DNA of 64,000 bases, taken from the NCBI GenBank assembly GCA_037157565.1, contig JAZHRO010000022.1, forward strand, positions 3,782,001 through 3,846,000, given 5' to 3'. A program made the position numbers and the translations under genes. Under the pieces are notes generated by a model. That model did no database searches. It was not told where the DNA came from and saw only the letters and a program-made list of their open reading frames with translations. The DNA is from Thalassia testudinum (lineage: Eukaryota; Streptophyta; Magnoliopsida; Alismatales; Hydrocharitaceae). Positions 19,231 through 31,039 of the stretch are shown here, one piece after another. Numbering within the stretch: position 1 is the stretch's first letter; every line of letters begins with the position of its first letter.

Positions 19231-20884
19231 TGATGTAAACACATTTGCACTACTTAAAATGTCTATTTATGCATGTTCTTAAGCATAGGATTGCATTTCA
19301 TGATATAAATATTGCATTACATGCATCATCTTGCATTTAGAGTAGTTTGAATAAAATGGAGGTTAATTGTCTCCTTTTATGTGCTTGGATAGGGAAAATA
19401 TTTTATCAGGGCCTCGGATCAAAGATCCAACCGTATGGAAGTGGTCAGGGCGACGATTGGAGTTCAACGACTCCAAGATCACCCTAATCAGGCATCCGTA
19501 GCATCAGATAGTGACCTGGGAACCCTAGAAGATCAAGGGCTAGGATGGTGTAAATTCGCACTTCAAATGATAAATCCAACCGCATGGATGAATTCGGATC
19601 GACAATCGCAGCCCAACGACACAAAAATCGAGTCAATCCGACATCTGTGGCACCATCTACAACTTCCAAAAGATGGACGACCAAGATAGTGCCACGTGGT
19701 GCCATCTCAGCCGCCCAAACAGCCACTTCATCTTGTGAAGGCCCTGCACCCGATCGCTCTCCGCTGTTGGATCTTAATCCAACGGTTGTGGGTGCTCGCA
19801 TTTAAAAGCGCTCGCTCGACCATCCGCGCCCCATAGCGCAGTGGTCGAGCGCGCTATCTCAAGCGCGGGGCACGAGTTCGAGCCGTGGCGAGGAGTGGCA
19901 GGTGCGAGCGATTGGGCGTGGGTGGAGCATCAGATGGAGATCGGACGGCCACGCACGCCCGATAGCGTCGACGCAAGATTGGACGCGCGATCGGATGCGC
20001 AATCAGACGCGCGGGCGGGCGCGCAATGCAGCGGGAGAAGGCCCGACTTAAGCCATCCGATCTCGCAATCGAACGGCTGAGGAGAGCTAGACGTGCATGG
20101 ACGTTGATGAGCGGGCAGCCGAGGAGGCGCGCGTGGGCACGGAAGCGACGCCCACGTCAGGGCCTTAGTGATGGATTTATCCGTCACTAAAGACCCCTTA
20201 TTTATTGTTTTGAAGTTGTAATGTCTATTTTGCCCCCACTCCTTGCAACTATAAAAGGAGACCCCCTCCATACGAAATTCTCATCCCTTCTTTCTTCTCT
20301 CTACCCCTCCAAAGCTCAAAAGAAGCTTGTCCCATATCCGGGATGCTTCTTGCGAGATAAAGTCCAATTTTCGTTCCCCTTCGGAAGTGGATCCCGCGAC
20401 GACGACGGCGTGCTGCTCTGTTCCCGTTCTTCTACTTCGTCCTCCTTCGTCCTGCTTCGTTCTCCTTCATCCAGGCGTCGTCTCGTCCGGCTCATCCTCC
20501 AAGCAATCATCGAGGAGGATAACTTCTCTCTCCCATTCTTATTTACAACTTTTCTAGTGTAGAATTTTCCTGCTTTATAGTGTAATTGATTTTTCGCATT
20601 CTAGTGTAACTTTTACAATTGAAATATTGAATGCATGTTCTCTTTCTCTCTCTCTCTCTCTCAGTTTGATAGCTCCATTGTAATTATATCACCTTGCTTA
20701 ACAAAAATCCTAAGAAAATATAATTGCGAATATAGATCAACGTAGCCTCCCTGTGTTCGACCGGGAATTCTTTTCGGTATAAATTTTATTTGTTGAACAC
20801 GAATTCTTCGCTTTCGAACTACAACGACAGGTTTTTCGAAACCAAACACGTAAGCGTAGTGATTCGCAAAAAACACGTTCAACA
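19231..20884 (+). repeat. Element C 5' LTR
   Basis: This is 1,654 bp, starting TGATGTAAACAC and ending GTTCAACA. The TATA box CTATAAAAGG is at 20249-20258. Palindrome 2 is at 20051-20078 and hairpin 1 at 20163-20192, both with a few mutated pairs. The U5 end carries CCTCCCTGTGTTCGACC. Frames such as 19435-19689 and 19930-20271 are artefacts. Confidence 0.95.
19826..19890 (+). other. tRNA-like segment in LTR (element C, 5' LTR)
   Basis: Box A-like TAGCGCAGTGG (19834-19844) and box B-like GAGTTCGAGCC (19874-19884) start 40 nt apart. GCGC...GCGC can form a D-arm-like stem around AGTGGTCGA, CACG...CGTG a T-arm-like stem, and CGCC...GGCG an acceptor-like pairing. The anticodon arm is poor. It is a recognisable but imperfect tRNA relic. 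Confidence 0.55.
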
Positions 20885-20887
20885 TTT

Positions 20888-20905
20888 TGGTGCCGTTGCC
20901 GGGGA
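20888..20905 (+). other. Primer-binding site, tRNA-Asp (element C)
   Basis: TGGTGCCGTTGCCGGGGA has one C-to-T change from the perfect tRNA-Asp complement seen in A and G. It lies three bases after the 5' LTR. Confidence 0.85.
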
Positions 20906-22132
20906 GGCAACGATTTCTGATCTTTCCTTCGCATTTCTTGCACTTTATTTGTTTTCTAACTAGCTTTCTCTTGTGTCTATTATTTTGCAGAGACCTCCAT
21001 CAAGGAATCAACAAGCGGTAGACTGGAGTAAAGTGCAGTTGAAGACAACTTTAAGTGCTCCCCCATTCTTTCCCCCTCCATAGATTTCATTTGCCACATT
21101 AAATCCAAATCCCAATTAACCTAGGTGTTTGCATAAATCCTAGGAATAGTTTGGTTGTTTGGATTTTCACTCACATTCATTCCACCCTCATCCAAAAAAA
21201 AAAAATAACAAAAAGATAATCTTGTGGGGTAATTTTCAATAAACACACAACACACACCCACATTCAAGGCACTTGATCAACTTGATTTGTTTTCTACTCA
21301 ACCGGGTTCTGATCTGCGGAACCGGTACACACAAAGCAACACATAACAGAGTAGAAATCATTCTAGGTTAATCATTTTTGAGTGCCTAACTTAGTGGTGC
21401 ATTTGTGGCCAATTGTTTGAGTTGTTTGGGCCGCACCACTTTATTTAAAACCAACTCATCAAGTAGCTCCTCCTTAGGGTTTTCAATCTAGGTATATTCC
21501 AGGCACTCCACTTTCTTTCTGATTTTAAAGGAAAACAATCTTCACCTGTGTTTTACAACTTGGTTTGCCTAGAAACTTGATTGCAATTCACCTAATTTGA
21601 AACCCTAAAAGCTACTTAAGCAAGATTTGAACATTAAAATTCATGCATTATTAATAATCTTGCTTGAAAACCTTGGTTGTGCATGCACTTACACAAATTT
21701 CAATCAATCATTAAGGGCACAACCCATTGTAAGGGCCCATCACATTCCATAAGCACCACAATCCTAGGCCTTAATAAAATTGAGTAGATGTTGGCCTTAA
21801 GGTTTGATTCACTCTTCAGGGCCTAGTCTGAGATTATTTTTGATTAACCTACTTATACTGATTAATCTGATGTCTAGCTAGGGGAGTAGCGTCAAACGAC
21901 CGTGGCTGGGGGGTACACTAGGAACCGGAGGCGAAAGCCAAAGGAAGAACCTTCTCCCCAGTCCCTCCTTCTAAATGGTTGGATTAAACAGACGTAAGTA
22001 GAGTAAATCACTTACAGTCTTAAGGCTAGTTTTGGGAGTCAGTAGATCCTTAGGCTACCCCACTTAAGGACAGCCTTGTTTTGTTGTGCTGCAGGGTCCC
22101 TATCCCTAGTCCTTCCGACCTTCTCCTAGTTT
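20906..22132 (+). other. Element C 5' leader
   Basis: This untranslated leader is collinear with that of A. A pyrimidine tract ending TTTTGCAG lies at about 20965-20992. The conserved leader block is at 21869-21985. I see no supported ORF. Confidence 0.6.
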
Positions 22133-23640
22133 ATGCTGGAAAGACGGTCATTGAATCCCCGATTGGAAGGACCGTTAGAACATTCTAGGAGGCGCAAGTT
22201 AGATTTTGGTCAATTTGACCCCATGGCCGAACAACAGCCTCCTCTGCTTGAAAATCCACAGGAAGAATTTAGAAGGCAGCTGGAACAAATGCAAAGAATG
22301 TAGGAATGGTTCCAGAGAATGTAGGGCACTCAGCCCTTGAAGGATTTTTATGATCCTTCAAATTACCGGGAACGTCCCAGCGTCCAGATTCCAGCCAGTG
22401 ACGTAGAAATCAAGCCCCAGGTGTTAAGCCTGATTAAACATTATCATGGGCTTGGCTCCGAAGATCCGTTTCAGCACTTGGAAGATTTGACCACTTTGGT
22501 CCAGACTACCAAGGCTCGAAACGTTAATGCGGAGCAAATGATCATGAGGCTCTTCCCCCACTCTCTTAGGGATAAAGCCGCGCATTGGTATAGGACAATA
22601 GGGAGACCAATTACAACTTGGAATGAGTTGAAATCGGCCTTTCTGAAGAAATTCTTCCCAGTCGGTCGTACCAATGCTTTGAGACGGGCAATCACTACCT
22701 TTACCCAGCGGCCGGGGGAGCAGTTTCATGTGGCCTGGGAGTGATTCCAGGACTTATTGCGGAGGTGTCCACACCACGAGGTGCCGAAATGGCAACTCGT
22801 GCAGATCTTCTATCATGGGTTGAATGAGCAACTCAGAAACCATGTGGATGCTTCTTGCGGAGGCAATTTCCTCAATAAAGATGCAGATAGTGCACATGAT
22901 TTATTTGAGGAAATGAGTGAGAATTCAATTAATCATGCCTCCATGGATACTTTTAACCGGTCCCAGCAACCCTGATCAAATGTCAGTGAAGTCCATGACT
23001 CTCATTCATTTGATATGGAATTGATTTGTAATAAACTTGATAAGGTGGACTTGGTTGCTAAAAGAATGGAAGAGTGGATGGCTGGCAATTTTATGAACAA
23101 CTCTCAATCCACTCAATCCCAAAATACAGGATTCTATTCCTCACGAGCTCCTTCTGGACGGGAGTTTGTGAATCAACTCGATGCAACTCAATCTATGAGT
23201 CAGCATTTCTCGGAACCCCATGGGTTCCCAACTGGGGCCTTTGATCCCAGTTTTTCTGATCCTTCCCTTTCTTTCTCTCCATCCTAACCCTATGAGGATG
23301 TCTGTGCTGTACAAGAGAATGTTAGATCCAACCTCTACTCGAATGCCTATAATCTAGGTTGGAGAAACCACCCTAACTTCTCTTAGAAAAATCCGGGACA
23401 ACAGACCCAATTCCGACTCAGCAACTATGCTCCGCAACATCCAATGGGTCAGGGTTAAGTATATACTCAGTTGCCTCCAAATCAGGTCAATCAGCCAGCT
23501 TGGAATGCCCGTCAACCCATGGGGCAGGCTGATTTGAACCGTCAAATGGTAGAGATGCAAGGATCTATGCTCCAGCTTATGCAGCAAATGAAAAACTCGC
23601 TGGACAACTTGCAATCCGGGCTCATTGCTAACTCTCGTCA
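22133..23640 (+). pseudogene. gag: Element C gag (degenerate)
   Basis: It starts with an ATG homologous to the A gag start and stays in one frame. Premature stops include two TAGs near 22301 and 22322, TGA at 22742-22744 (CGA for Arg in A), TGA near 22973, and further TAA and TAG codons near 23284-23460. Most are C-to-T or G-to-A relative to A. The core motifs survive (HYHGLGSEDPFQHLEDLTTL, FFPVGRTNALRRAI, FYHGLNEQLRNHVDASCGG). There is no zinc knuckle. Confidence 0.88.
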
Positions 23641-26600
23641 ACCCGGATCTCTACCATCCCAACCCGTACCCAACCCGCGAAACATTATTAATTCGGGCAA
23701 TCAAGCCCAAGGGTACGAAAATCAGAGGGACCCGCACGCACATGCTCAGGTGGTTGAGCAGGGTTCCTCATCTTCTTCTTCTGCTAATCAACAATTCATG
23801 GTCAATCAAGCCCCTCCAATCTTTCCTAACCCTCCCCAAGACCCAAATTCTTACGCTTCTACAAATTTTGTCACTTTGAGGAGTGGTAAGAAGACTCAGG
23901 ATCCACAACCACACTATTCTGATCTTTTGAATCCTGAAGAATCTGAGGAGAGAGAGGAGAATTCTAGAGGAGAAATCAAGGCTCAGGAACCTGATTCCAA
24001 AGATCTGACTCATGTTACTTTTCCTGAAGCCTTAGCCAAAGTAAAGAAGAAGAAGTCTGTTGATAGCAATGAGGAGCTTTTGAATTTATTTAAGAATGTT
24101 GAGATCAATATTCCGCTCCTTGATGCTATCAAGCACATACCGGCTTACGCAAAATTTTTAAAGGAATTATGTACACAAAAGCGTAAGTCAAGAGAATCTG
24201 TTCCGAGGAAGGTGGTACTCTCCGAGCAGGCTAGCTCTGTTATCCTGCACTACCTCCCTCAGAAAAAGAGAGATCCTGGTGCTCCTTTGATTTCTTGCGT
24301 TATCAGAGATTACACATTTGATAGAGCACTTTTGGATCTCGGTGCATTCATCAACCTAATTCCGACTTCTCTCTACGAGAAGTTTAGGTTAGGTGAACTT
24401 CGGCCAACTTCAGTAACGCTACAGTTAGTGGACCGTTCGATCACAAACTCGCGACGCGTTATTGAAGATGTTATCGTTAAGGTCAAGGATTTTTATTTTC
24501 CTGTAGATTTCCTTGTCCTTGACATGGATGTACCAGATAATCTGAGGAACACGCCCATCATTCTGGGGCATCCGTTCCTGGCTACCGTAAAGGCCAACAT
24601 TAATTGTGAAAGCGGTAGCATGGAAATCGCCTTTGGGGAGCAACGAATGAAATTGGATATTTTTAAGGCGATCAACAAATTTAAGGATTGTGGATTTATT
24701 GAGGAACTTGATGAGGATAATGTTAATATTGAAACTTGTTTGACAGTTTCTTCAATTGAAAGTTCCTCTTTGGTTGATGAATTTGACCTGCAACCCTCTG
24801 ACCTGACATCTTCGGAAGAGGTTACTGATTTTGTTCACTCAAAACCTCTTCCTCTTGTTGAATCTTCAGCATCTACCCTACCATCAATCATTACCCTACC
24901 CCAGCTTGAATTGAAACCATTACCCGAGAATTTAAAATATCAATTTTTAGGACCGCAGAATACGCTCCCTGTGATTATTAGTGCTAAATTGACAAAGGAG
25001 CAAGAGATTAAATTGATTAAGGTCCTAAAGGAACATAAGGAGGCAATTGGTTACACCATTCATGACCTTAGGGGGATTGAGCCATCTTACTGTAATCATA
25101 TAATATTTTTGGAAGATAGATCCCACCCTTCTCGCCAGATGTAGAGGAGATTGAATCCAAATATGTGAGAAGTGGTCATAAAGGAAATCATCAAGTGGCT
25201 CGATGCAGGAATTATTTATCCAATCTCTGACAGTCCCTGGGTAAGTCCCGTTTAGATTGTTCCAAAGAAAGACGGGATTACTGTTGTGACTAATGAGAGA
25301 GGTGAATCTGTCACAACTCGTTCAGCTTCCTCTTGGAGAGTTTGTATTGATTACAGGAAGCTGAACACAGCCACTAAAAAGGATCATTTTCCCCTGCCCT
25401 TCATTGATCAAATCTTGGAAAAATTAGCTGGGCAGAAGTACTTCTGTTTTCTTGATGGCTATTTGGGATATAACCAAGTGCCTATCCATCCCGAGGATCA
25501 GGAAAAAACTACTTTCACCTGTCCCTACGGAACCTTTGCTTTTCGTAGGATGCCTTTTGGGTTATGCAATGCACCTGCGACTTTTCAAAGGTGTATGCTA
25601 GCCATATTTTCCGACATGGTGGGAGAGTTTATGGAAGTTTTCATGGATGATTTCTCTATTTTCGGAGAATCATTTGACTCTTGTTTGGCTAATTTAGAAA
25701 TGATTCTTAAGCAATGTATCAAGACATGACTGGTCCTTAGCTGGGAAAAGAGTCATTTCATGACCCAAGAAGGCATCATTTTGGGTCATGTAATCTCTGA
25801 ACGGGGAATTGAAGTGAACAAAGCTAAGGTTGATGCTATTGCTAAACTTCCTCCTCCCACATCTGTTAAACAAATCAGATCATTTCTAGGCCATGTGGGA
25901 TTTTATGGAAGATTCATCAAGGATTTCTCGAAGGTTTCTCGTCCTTTGAGCAATCTTCTTACCAAAGAAACGCCATTTGTTTTTGATGAATCATGCCGAA
26001 AGGCATTTGATTTTCTGAAAATGGCAGTCACCTGTACTCCAATTTTGCAACCACCAATTTGGACAACCCCTTTTGAGATCATGATCGACGCTTCTGATTA
26101 CGCGGTCGGGGCTGTCCTGGGTTAGAAAATTGATCGAAAGCCCTCTGTCATTTACTACGCTAGTAAAACTCTGGATGAACCCAGAGGAATTACACTGTTA
26201 CTGAGAAGGAATTACTAGCTATAGTATTTGCTTTGGAAAAATTTAGGGCTTATCTCTTGGGGTCTCATGTTATTGTTTATACCGACCACTCGGCCTTGAG
26301 ACATCTCTTGGCTAAAAAGGATGCTAAACCCCGGCTTATTCGTTGGATTCTTCTTCTTCAAGAATTTGATCTTGAAATCAAGGATAAAGCCAGGGTGCAA
26401 AATGTGGTAGCGGATCATTTGTCGAGACTCCTAGGTGATTCTTCTTGTCCGGACATTCCGATTGCTGACACTTTTCCGGACGAAACCATTCTTACAGTTT
26501 TAGGTGTCCACACACCATGGTTTGCTGATATTGTTAACTATTTGGCCGTTGGTCAAATCCCCCAAGATTGGACTAAGCAACAACGAGATAGACTCAAATC

Positions 26601-27803
26601 TGAGGCCAAATAATACTTTTGGGAGGACCCTGAACTGTATCGCATCGGCTTTGATCAGATTATTCGCCGATGCATACCGGAGAATGAATTCAACAGTATA
26701 CTCGAGTTCTACCATGCATCTAGGTGTGGTGGACATTTCTCCGAGAGAAAGACGACTGCAAAAATCTTGCAATCTGGCTTCTATTGGCCGTCTTTATTCA
26801 AGGATGCCCAGGACTTCTCAAGGTCATGTTCTCGATGTCAGTCACTCGGGAACATAAATAAGAGAGACATGATGACCCTAAACCCTATTCTTCCTGTAGA
26901 AATTTTTGATGTTTGGGTCATCGATTTCATGGGACCCTTTATCCCTTCATTTGGACATCAGTACATTCTTGTTGCTGTTGATTATGTGTCCAAATGGATT
27001 GAGGCAATTCCCACCCGAACCAATGACCACAAGGTGGTCATCAATTTTGTCAAGAAAAATATCTTCAGTAGGTTCGGGATTCCGAGGGCTATCATCAGTG
27101 ATGGTGGCACCCATTTTACTAATGCCCAATTCCAGAATTTATTGGCCAAATACGGGGTTAATCATCGAATTTCCACACCTTACCATCCCCAAACGAATGG
27201 ACAAGCCGAGATCTCCAATCGAGAGATCAAGAACATTCTACAAAAAACGGTTAGGCCTGATCGTAAGGATTGGATTCAAAAGCTTGAGGACGCTCTTTGG
27301 GCCTACCGTACGGCGTATAAAATGCCATCGGCATGTCTCCATTCCGTTTGGTGTATGGAAAGGCGTGCCATCTACCCGTAGAGATTGAACACAGGGCATT
27401 CTGGGCAATCAAATAATGTAATTTAGATCTGAATCTAGCTGGAAAGACCAGGAAACTCCAACTATCTGAGTTGGAGGAGCTTAGAAATGATGCTTATGAG
27501 AATGCCAAGATCTACAAGGCTCGGACCAAAGCTCTACATGATCAATTGATTTCCCGCAAGAGCTTTGAGCCAACCCAGAAGGTCTGGTTATTTGATTCTA
27601 AACTTAAGCTCTTTCCTGGTAAACTTAGATGTAAATGGAATGGCCCATTCATAATTGATCAGATTTTTTCTAATGGTGTCGTTCAGATTTCTGACCCAAA
27701 GACGGGTAACACCTTTAAAGTCAACGGTCAACGTTTAAAGCCTGTTGTTGACCGTAATCTTCCAGAACCCATCTCAGACTCTGTTGCTCTAGCTATTCTG
27801 TGA
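23641..27803 (+). pseudogene. pol: Element C pol: protease, RT, RNase H, integrase (degenerate)
   Basis: It is in frame with gag up to about 26125. Domains in order: linker; protease (LLDLGAFINL); RT ([33 protein letters not shown]); RNase H ([14 protein letters not shown], where the catalytic Asp is kept in IDASD; YTDHSAL; VADHLSR); integrase (H2C2 finger with [31 protein letters not shown]); and the Athila-like C-terminus. In-frame stops are near 25142, 25166, 25253, 25727, 26123 and 26611. One-base deletions relative to A near 26178 and 27330 shift the frame twice. It cannot make a full product. Being diverged from A, it is useful for telling A-specific mutations from ancestral states. Confidence 0.9.
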
Positions 27804-28362
27804 CTTCTTTGGCTGGACTTCTCCTAGCTAACGGCATTAAACTCAGCAATTGTACATATGACACAAGGCTGATATGAGCTTCATATCCAGGTGACATCTT
27901 TCATATTCTACCCTTTCTTTCATGTCTCTTTTTCAATGAGGACATTGCATCAGCTAGGCATGGGGGGGTGGATTCATTCTTGAATTATTTGGTCAGCCTT
28001 GTGAAATCCATGTAAATTGTCTCTCTTCTTATTTAAAAAAAAATTAGGAAGGATTAGTTGGACATTAGGACTTTTCAATCCTAAGAAATTTTACATTAGG
28101 ATCTGAACACAAAGACCCCTCAGGTCTTTGGACTTAATTAGCCTGTGTATTCACTAAAATGTGGATTTGTTTTTGAGTCCTCGCCATCTTAATTCGTTCG
28201 TAATTGGAGTAAATAAGTTTGGGTGATAAGTACACGACCTATCAACCCGCCTTTTGATTTGAGGGAATTTTAAGTCTTAAGCATCTACACACTTTCTTTG
28301 CACTGACTCGTTGTTCGGCGATTTTAACAGAAATTGGGTAGCTAATGAACCTTTTAGGGTGA

Positions 28363-28418
28363 TATGGCTGGCAAGTTATCGTGGGTAACAGCCCATAGGT
28401 AGGTTGTCCAGAGCCCAA
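28363..28418 (+). ncRNA. Upstream copy of 3' hairpin motif (element C)
   Basis: Almost identical to 8331-8386 (minus strand) and 44551-44606. It contains TGGG-TAACAG-CCCA between GGCTGGCAAGTTATCG and TTGTCCAGAGCCC. Confidence 0.45.
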
Positions 28419-28539
28419 TCATTGGACCTTTCTTAGTTTGCTGCCTTTAGGTAAATCTTAGACTAGGGAAGCCACCTACTTTAAAAAAAAAAAAAGGAGA
28501 AAACAACAAAAAGAAATAAGTCACACTTCGCCAAACGAG

Positions 28540-28594
28540 TATGGCTGGCAAGTTGTCGGTGGTAACAGCTCATCGACCAGTTGTCCAAAACCTA
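28540..28594 (+). ncRNA. Downstream copy of 3' hairpin motif (element C)
   Basis: The 7-bp stem GTCGGTG/CATCGAC around GTAACAGCT is intact, although flanking bases have mutated (GACCAG for GACCGG). This suggests constraint, or recent enough common ancestry. Confidence 0.45.
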
Positions 28595-29156
28595 GCTTAG
28601 AAAATGCACTAAAAATTTCCAAAACACTTAGGAAGAAGTGGAGAAGTAGAATAAATCGGGGAGATATACACTGGATTCACCCTTGTGTTGACCCCGTAAA
28701 AAAAAATAAAAATAAAAGTAGGGAGAAAGCTACCGGTTGTAAAGATACACTTTTAGGTAGAATTTTGGTTAGGTCACCTAGAGGCGTAGAAATCCGAAGT
28801 CCGTTCTAATTGCCGGTCAATGAGTCTATCACAATCACAATAAGATGCTTAAAGCTTAGGGTTCTCATCAAATTTTGGGTGAGTTGAATGGCCGTAGAAA
28901 GCCACTCTTAAACCCGAAAATTTGAAAATAAAAAAAAAATTGGAAAAGAGAAAAAAAAGAAATTTTTCTTTTAATAAGGTGAGGGCTTAAAGCGGTCTGC
29001 ATTTTAGGCTGACACCTGGGCACTGTTGTGTCTTTGAAAGTTCACTTCCTAAGTAGACAATTTCTTAATGATTGAAAAAAATAACTCAAGTCCAAATAAT
29101 CTAACCTAATTATTTTATAAATAGCATATAGTTTTTGCTAGGGACTAGAAAAAGAT

Positions 29157-29169
29157 AGGCATGGGGGTA
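29157..29169 (+). other. Polypurine tract (element C)
   Basis: AGGCATGGGGGTA directly precedes the 3' LTR start, identical to A and G. Confidence 0.85.
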
Positions 29170-30814
29170 TGATGTAAACACATTTACACTACTTAAAATG
29201 TCTATTTATGCATGTTCTTAAGCATAGGATTGCATTTCATGATATAAATATTGCATTACATGCATCATCTTGCATTTAAAGTAGTTTGAATAAATGGAGG
29301 TTAATTGTCTCCTTTTATGTGCTTGGACAGGGCAAACATTTTATCAGGGCCTCGGATCAAAGATCCAACCGTATGGATGTGGTCAGGGTGACGATTGGAG
29401 TTCAACGACTCCAAGATCGCCCTTATCAGGCATCCGTAGCATCAGATAGTGACCCGGGAACCCTCGAAGATCAAGGGCCAGGATGGTGTAAATCTGCACT
29501 TCAGATGATAAATCCGACCACGCGGATGAATTCAGATCGACGATCGCAGCCCAACGACACAAAAATCGAGTCAATCCGACATCCGTGGCACCATCTACAA
29601 CTTCTAGAAGATGGACGACCAAGATAGAGCCACGTGGCGCCATCTCAGCCACCCAAACGGTCGCTTCATCTTGTGAAGGCCCCACGCCCGATTGCTCTCC
29701 GCCGTTGGATCTTAATCCAACGGTTGTGGGCGCTCGCATTTAAAAGCGTCCGCTCGACCATCCGCTCCCCGTAGCGCAGTCTTCGAGCTCGCTATAGCGA
29801 GCGCGGTGCGCGAGTTCGAGCCGTGGCGAGGAGCGGCAGGCCCAAGCGATTGGGCTCGGGTGGAGCGTCAGATGGAGATCGGATGGCCACGCGCGCCTGA
29901 TAGCGTCGGCGCGGGATTGGACGTGCGATCGGATGCGCAATCAGACGCGCGGGCGGGGCGCGCGATGCAGCGGGAGAAGGCCTGACTTAAGCCGTCCGAT
30001 CTCGCGATCGGACGGCTGAGGAGCGCTGGACGTGCGTGGACATTGATGAGCGGGCAGCCGAGGAGGTGCGCGTGGGTACGGAAGCGACGCCCACGTCGGG
30101 GCTTTAGTGACGGATTTATCCGTCACTAAAGACCCCTTATTTATTATTTTGAAGTTGTAATGTCTATTTTGCCCCCACTCCTTGCAACTATAAAAGGAGA
30201 CCCCCTCCATACGAAATTCTCATCCCTTCTTTCTTCTCTCTACCCCTCCAAAGCTCAAAAGAAGCTTGTCCCATACCCGGGATGCTTCTTGCAAGATAAA
30301 GTCCAATTTTTGTTCCCCTTCGGAAGTGGATCCCACGACGACGACGGCGTGCTCTTCCGTTTCCATTCTTCTGCTTCGTCCTCCTTCGTCCTGCTTCGTT
30401 CTCCTTCATCCAGGCGTTGCCCGTTTGGCTCGTCCTCCAAGCAATCGTCGAGGAGGATAACTTCTCTCTCCCATTCTTATTTACAACTTTTCTAGTGTAG
30501 AATTTTCCTACTTTATAGTATAATTGATTTTCCGCATTCTAGTGTAACTTTTACAATTGAAATATTGAATGCATGTTCTCTCTCTCTCTCTTAGTTTGAT
30601 AGCTCCATTGTAATTATATCGCCTTGCTTAACAAAAATCCTAAAAAAATATAATTACGAATATAGATCAACGTAGCCTCCCTGTGTTCGACCCGGAATTC
30701 TTTTCGGTATAAATTTTATTTGTTGAACACGAATTCTTCGCTTTTGAACTACAAAGACAGGTTTTTCGAAACCAAACACATAAGCTTAGCGATTCGCAAA
30801 AAACACGTTCAACA
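29170..30814 (+). repeat. Element C 3' LTR
   Basis: This is 1,645 bp. The tRNA-like segment is at about 29764-29829 (box A-like TAGCGCAGTCT 29772-29782, box B-like GAGTTCGAGCC 29812-29822), with CTCGC-TATA-GCGAG between them as a possible anticodon-arm-like stem. Palindrome 2 at 29990-30017 and hairpin 1 at 30102-30131 both pair perfectly. The TATA box is at 30188-30197. Confidence 0.95.
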
Positions 30815-31039
30815 TCAGCCATCCAAGGCTTCAAGGTATGGGACTTGGATTTGAACTGGGTCAAGTTCCTGATCCTTGGGTTCCTCTTGCTTGTCTTTAG
30901 AATCCACTATCTTGGGTAGTGTAGTCATGGGAGGAGTCGGCCATTTGGGAACCTGGGTTTGGGTGTCACTTCTCAAGGTAACCGCATTGGCTGATGATGT
31001 GCGTACATCTGAATAGCCAAAAACATCTTCAGAATCCAC
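30815..31039 (-). pseudogene. Element B, right remnant: gag-pol linker
   Basis: After the TCAGC target duplication, element B resumes on the minus strand. The open frame contains SSANAVTLRSDTQTQVP and ends VPYLEALDG, matching the linker before the protease in A (SASANSVTLRSGKKTQDP, VPFPEALTK). It joins the pre-protease block at 19230 across element C. All of B's gag, leader and 5' LTR are missing. At about 31040 it meets element D in inverted orientation. Confidence 0.8.

Larger units (their letters stand above)
27804..29156 (+). other. Element C 3' non-coding region
   Basis: This is collinear with the post-pol region of A. The internal polypurine tract TAGGCATGGGGGGGTGG is at 27955-27971. 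The two hairpin motifs are at 28363-28418 and 28540-28594. The hairpin beside the PPT (29133-29153) has one broken pair. There is no ORF. Confidence 0.7.
19231..30814 (+). mobile_element. Element C: full-length Athila-like retrotransposon, coding region decayed
   Basis: An 11,584-bp element lies on the plus strand with LTRs 19231-20884 and 29170-30814. The perfect 5-bp target duplication TCAGC is at 19226-19230 and 30815-30819. It belongs to the same family as A. In the first 250 bp the LTRs differ at about 8-9 positions, roughly 3.5%, so it is clearly older than A. It inserted into element B, in the linker just before the protease, in opposite orientation. Confidence 0.95.
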
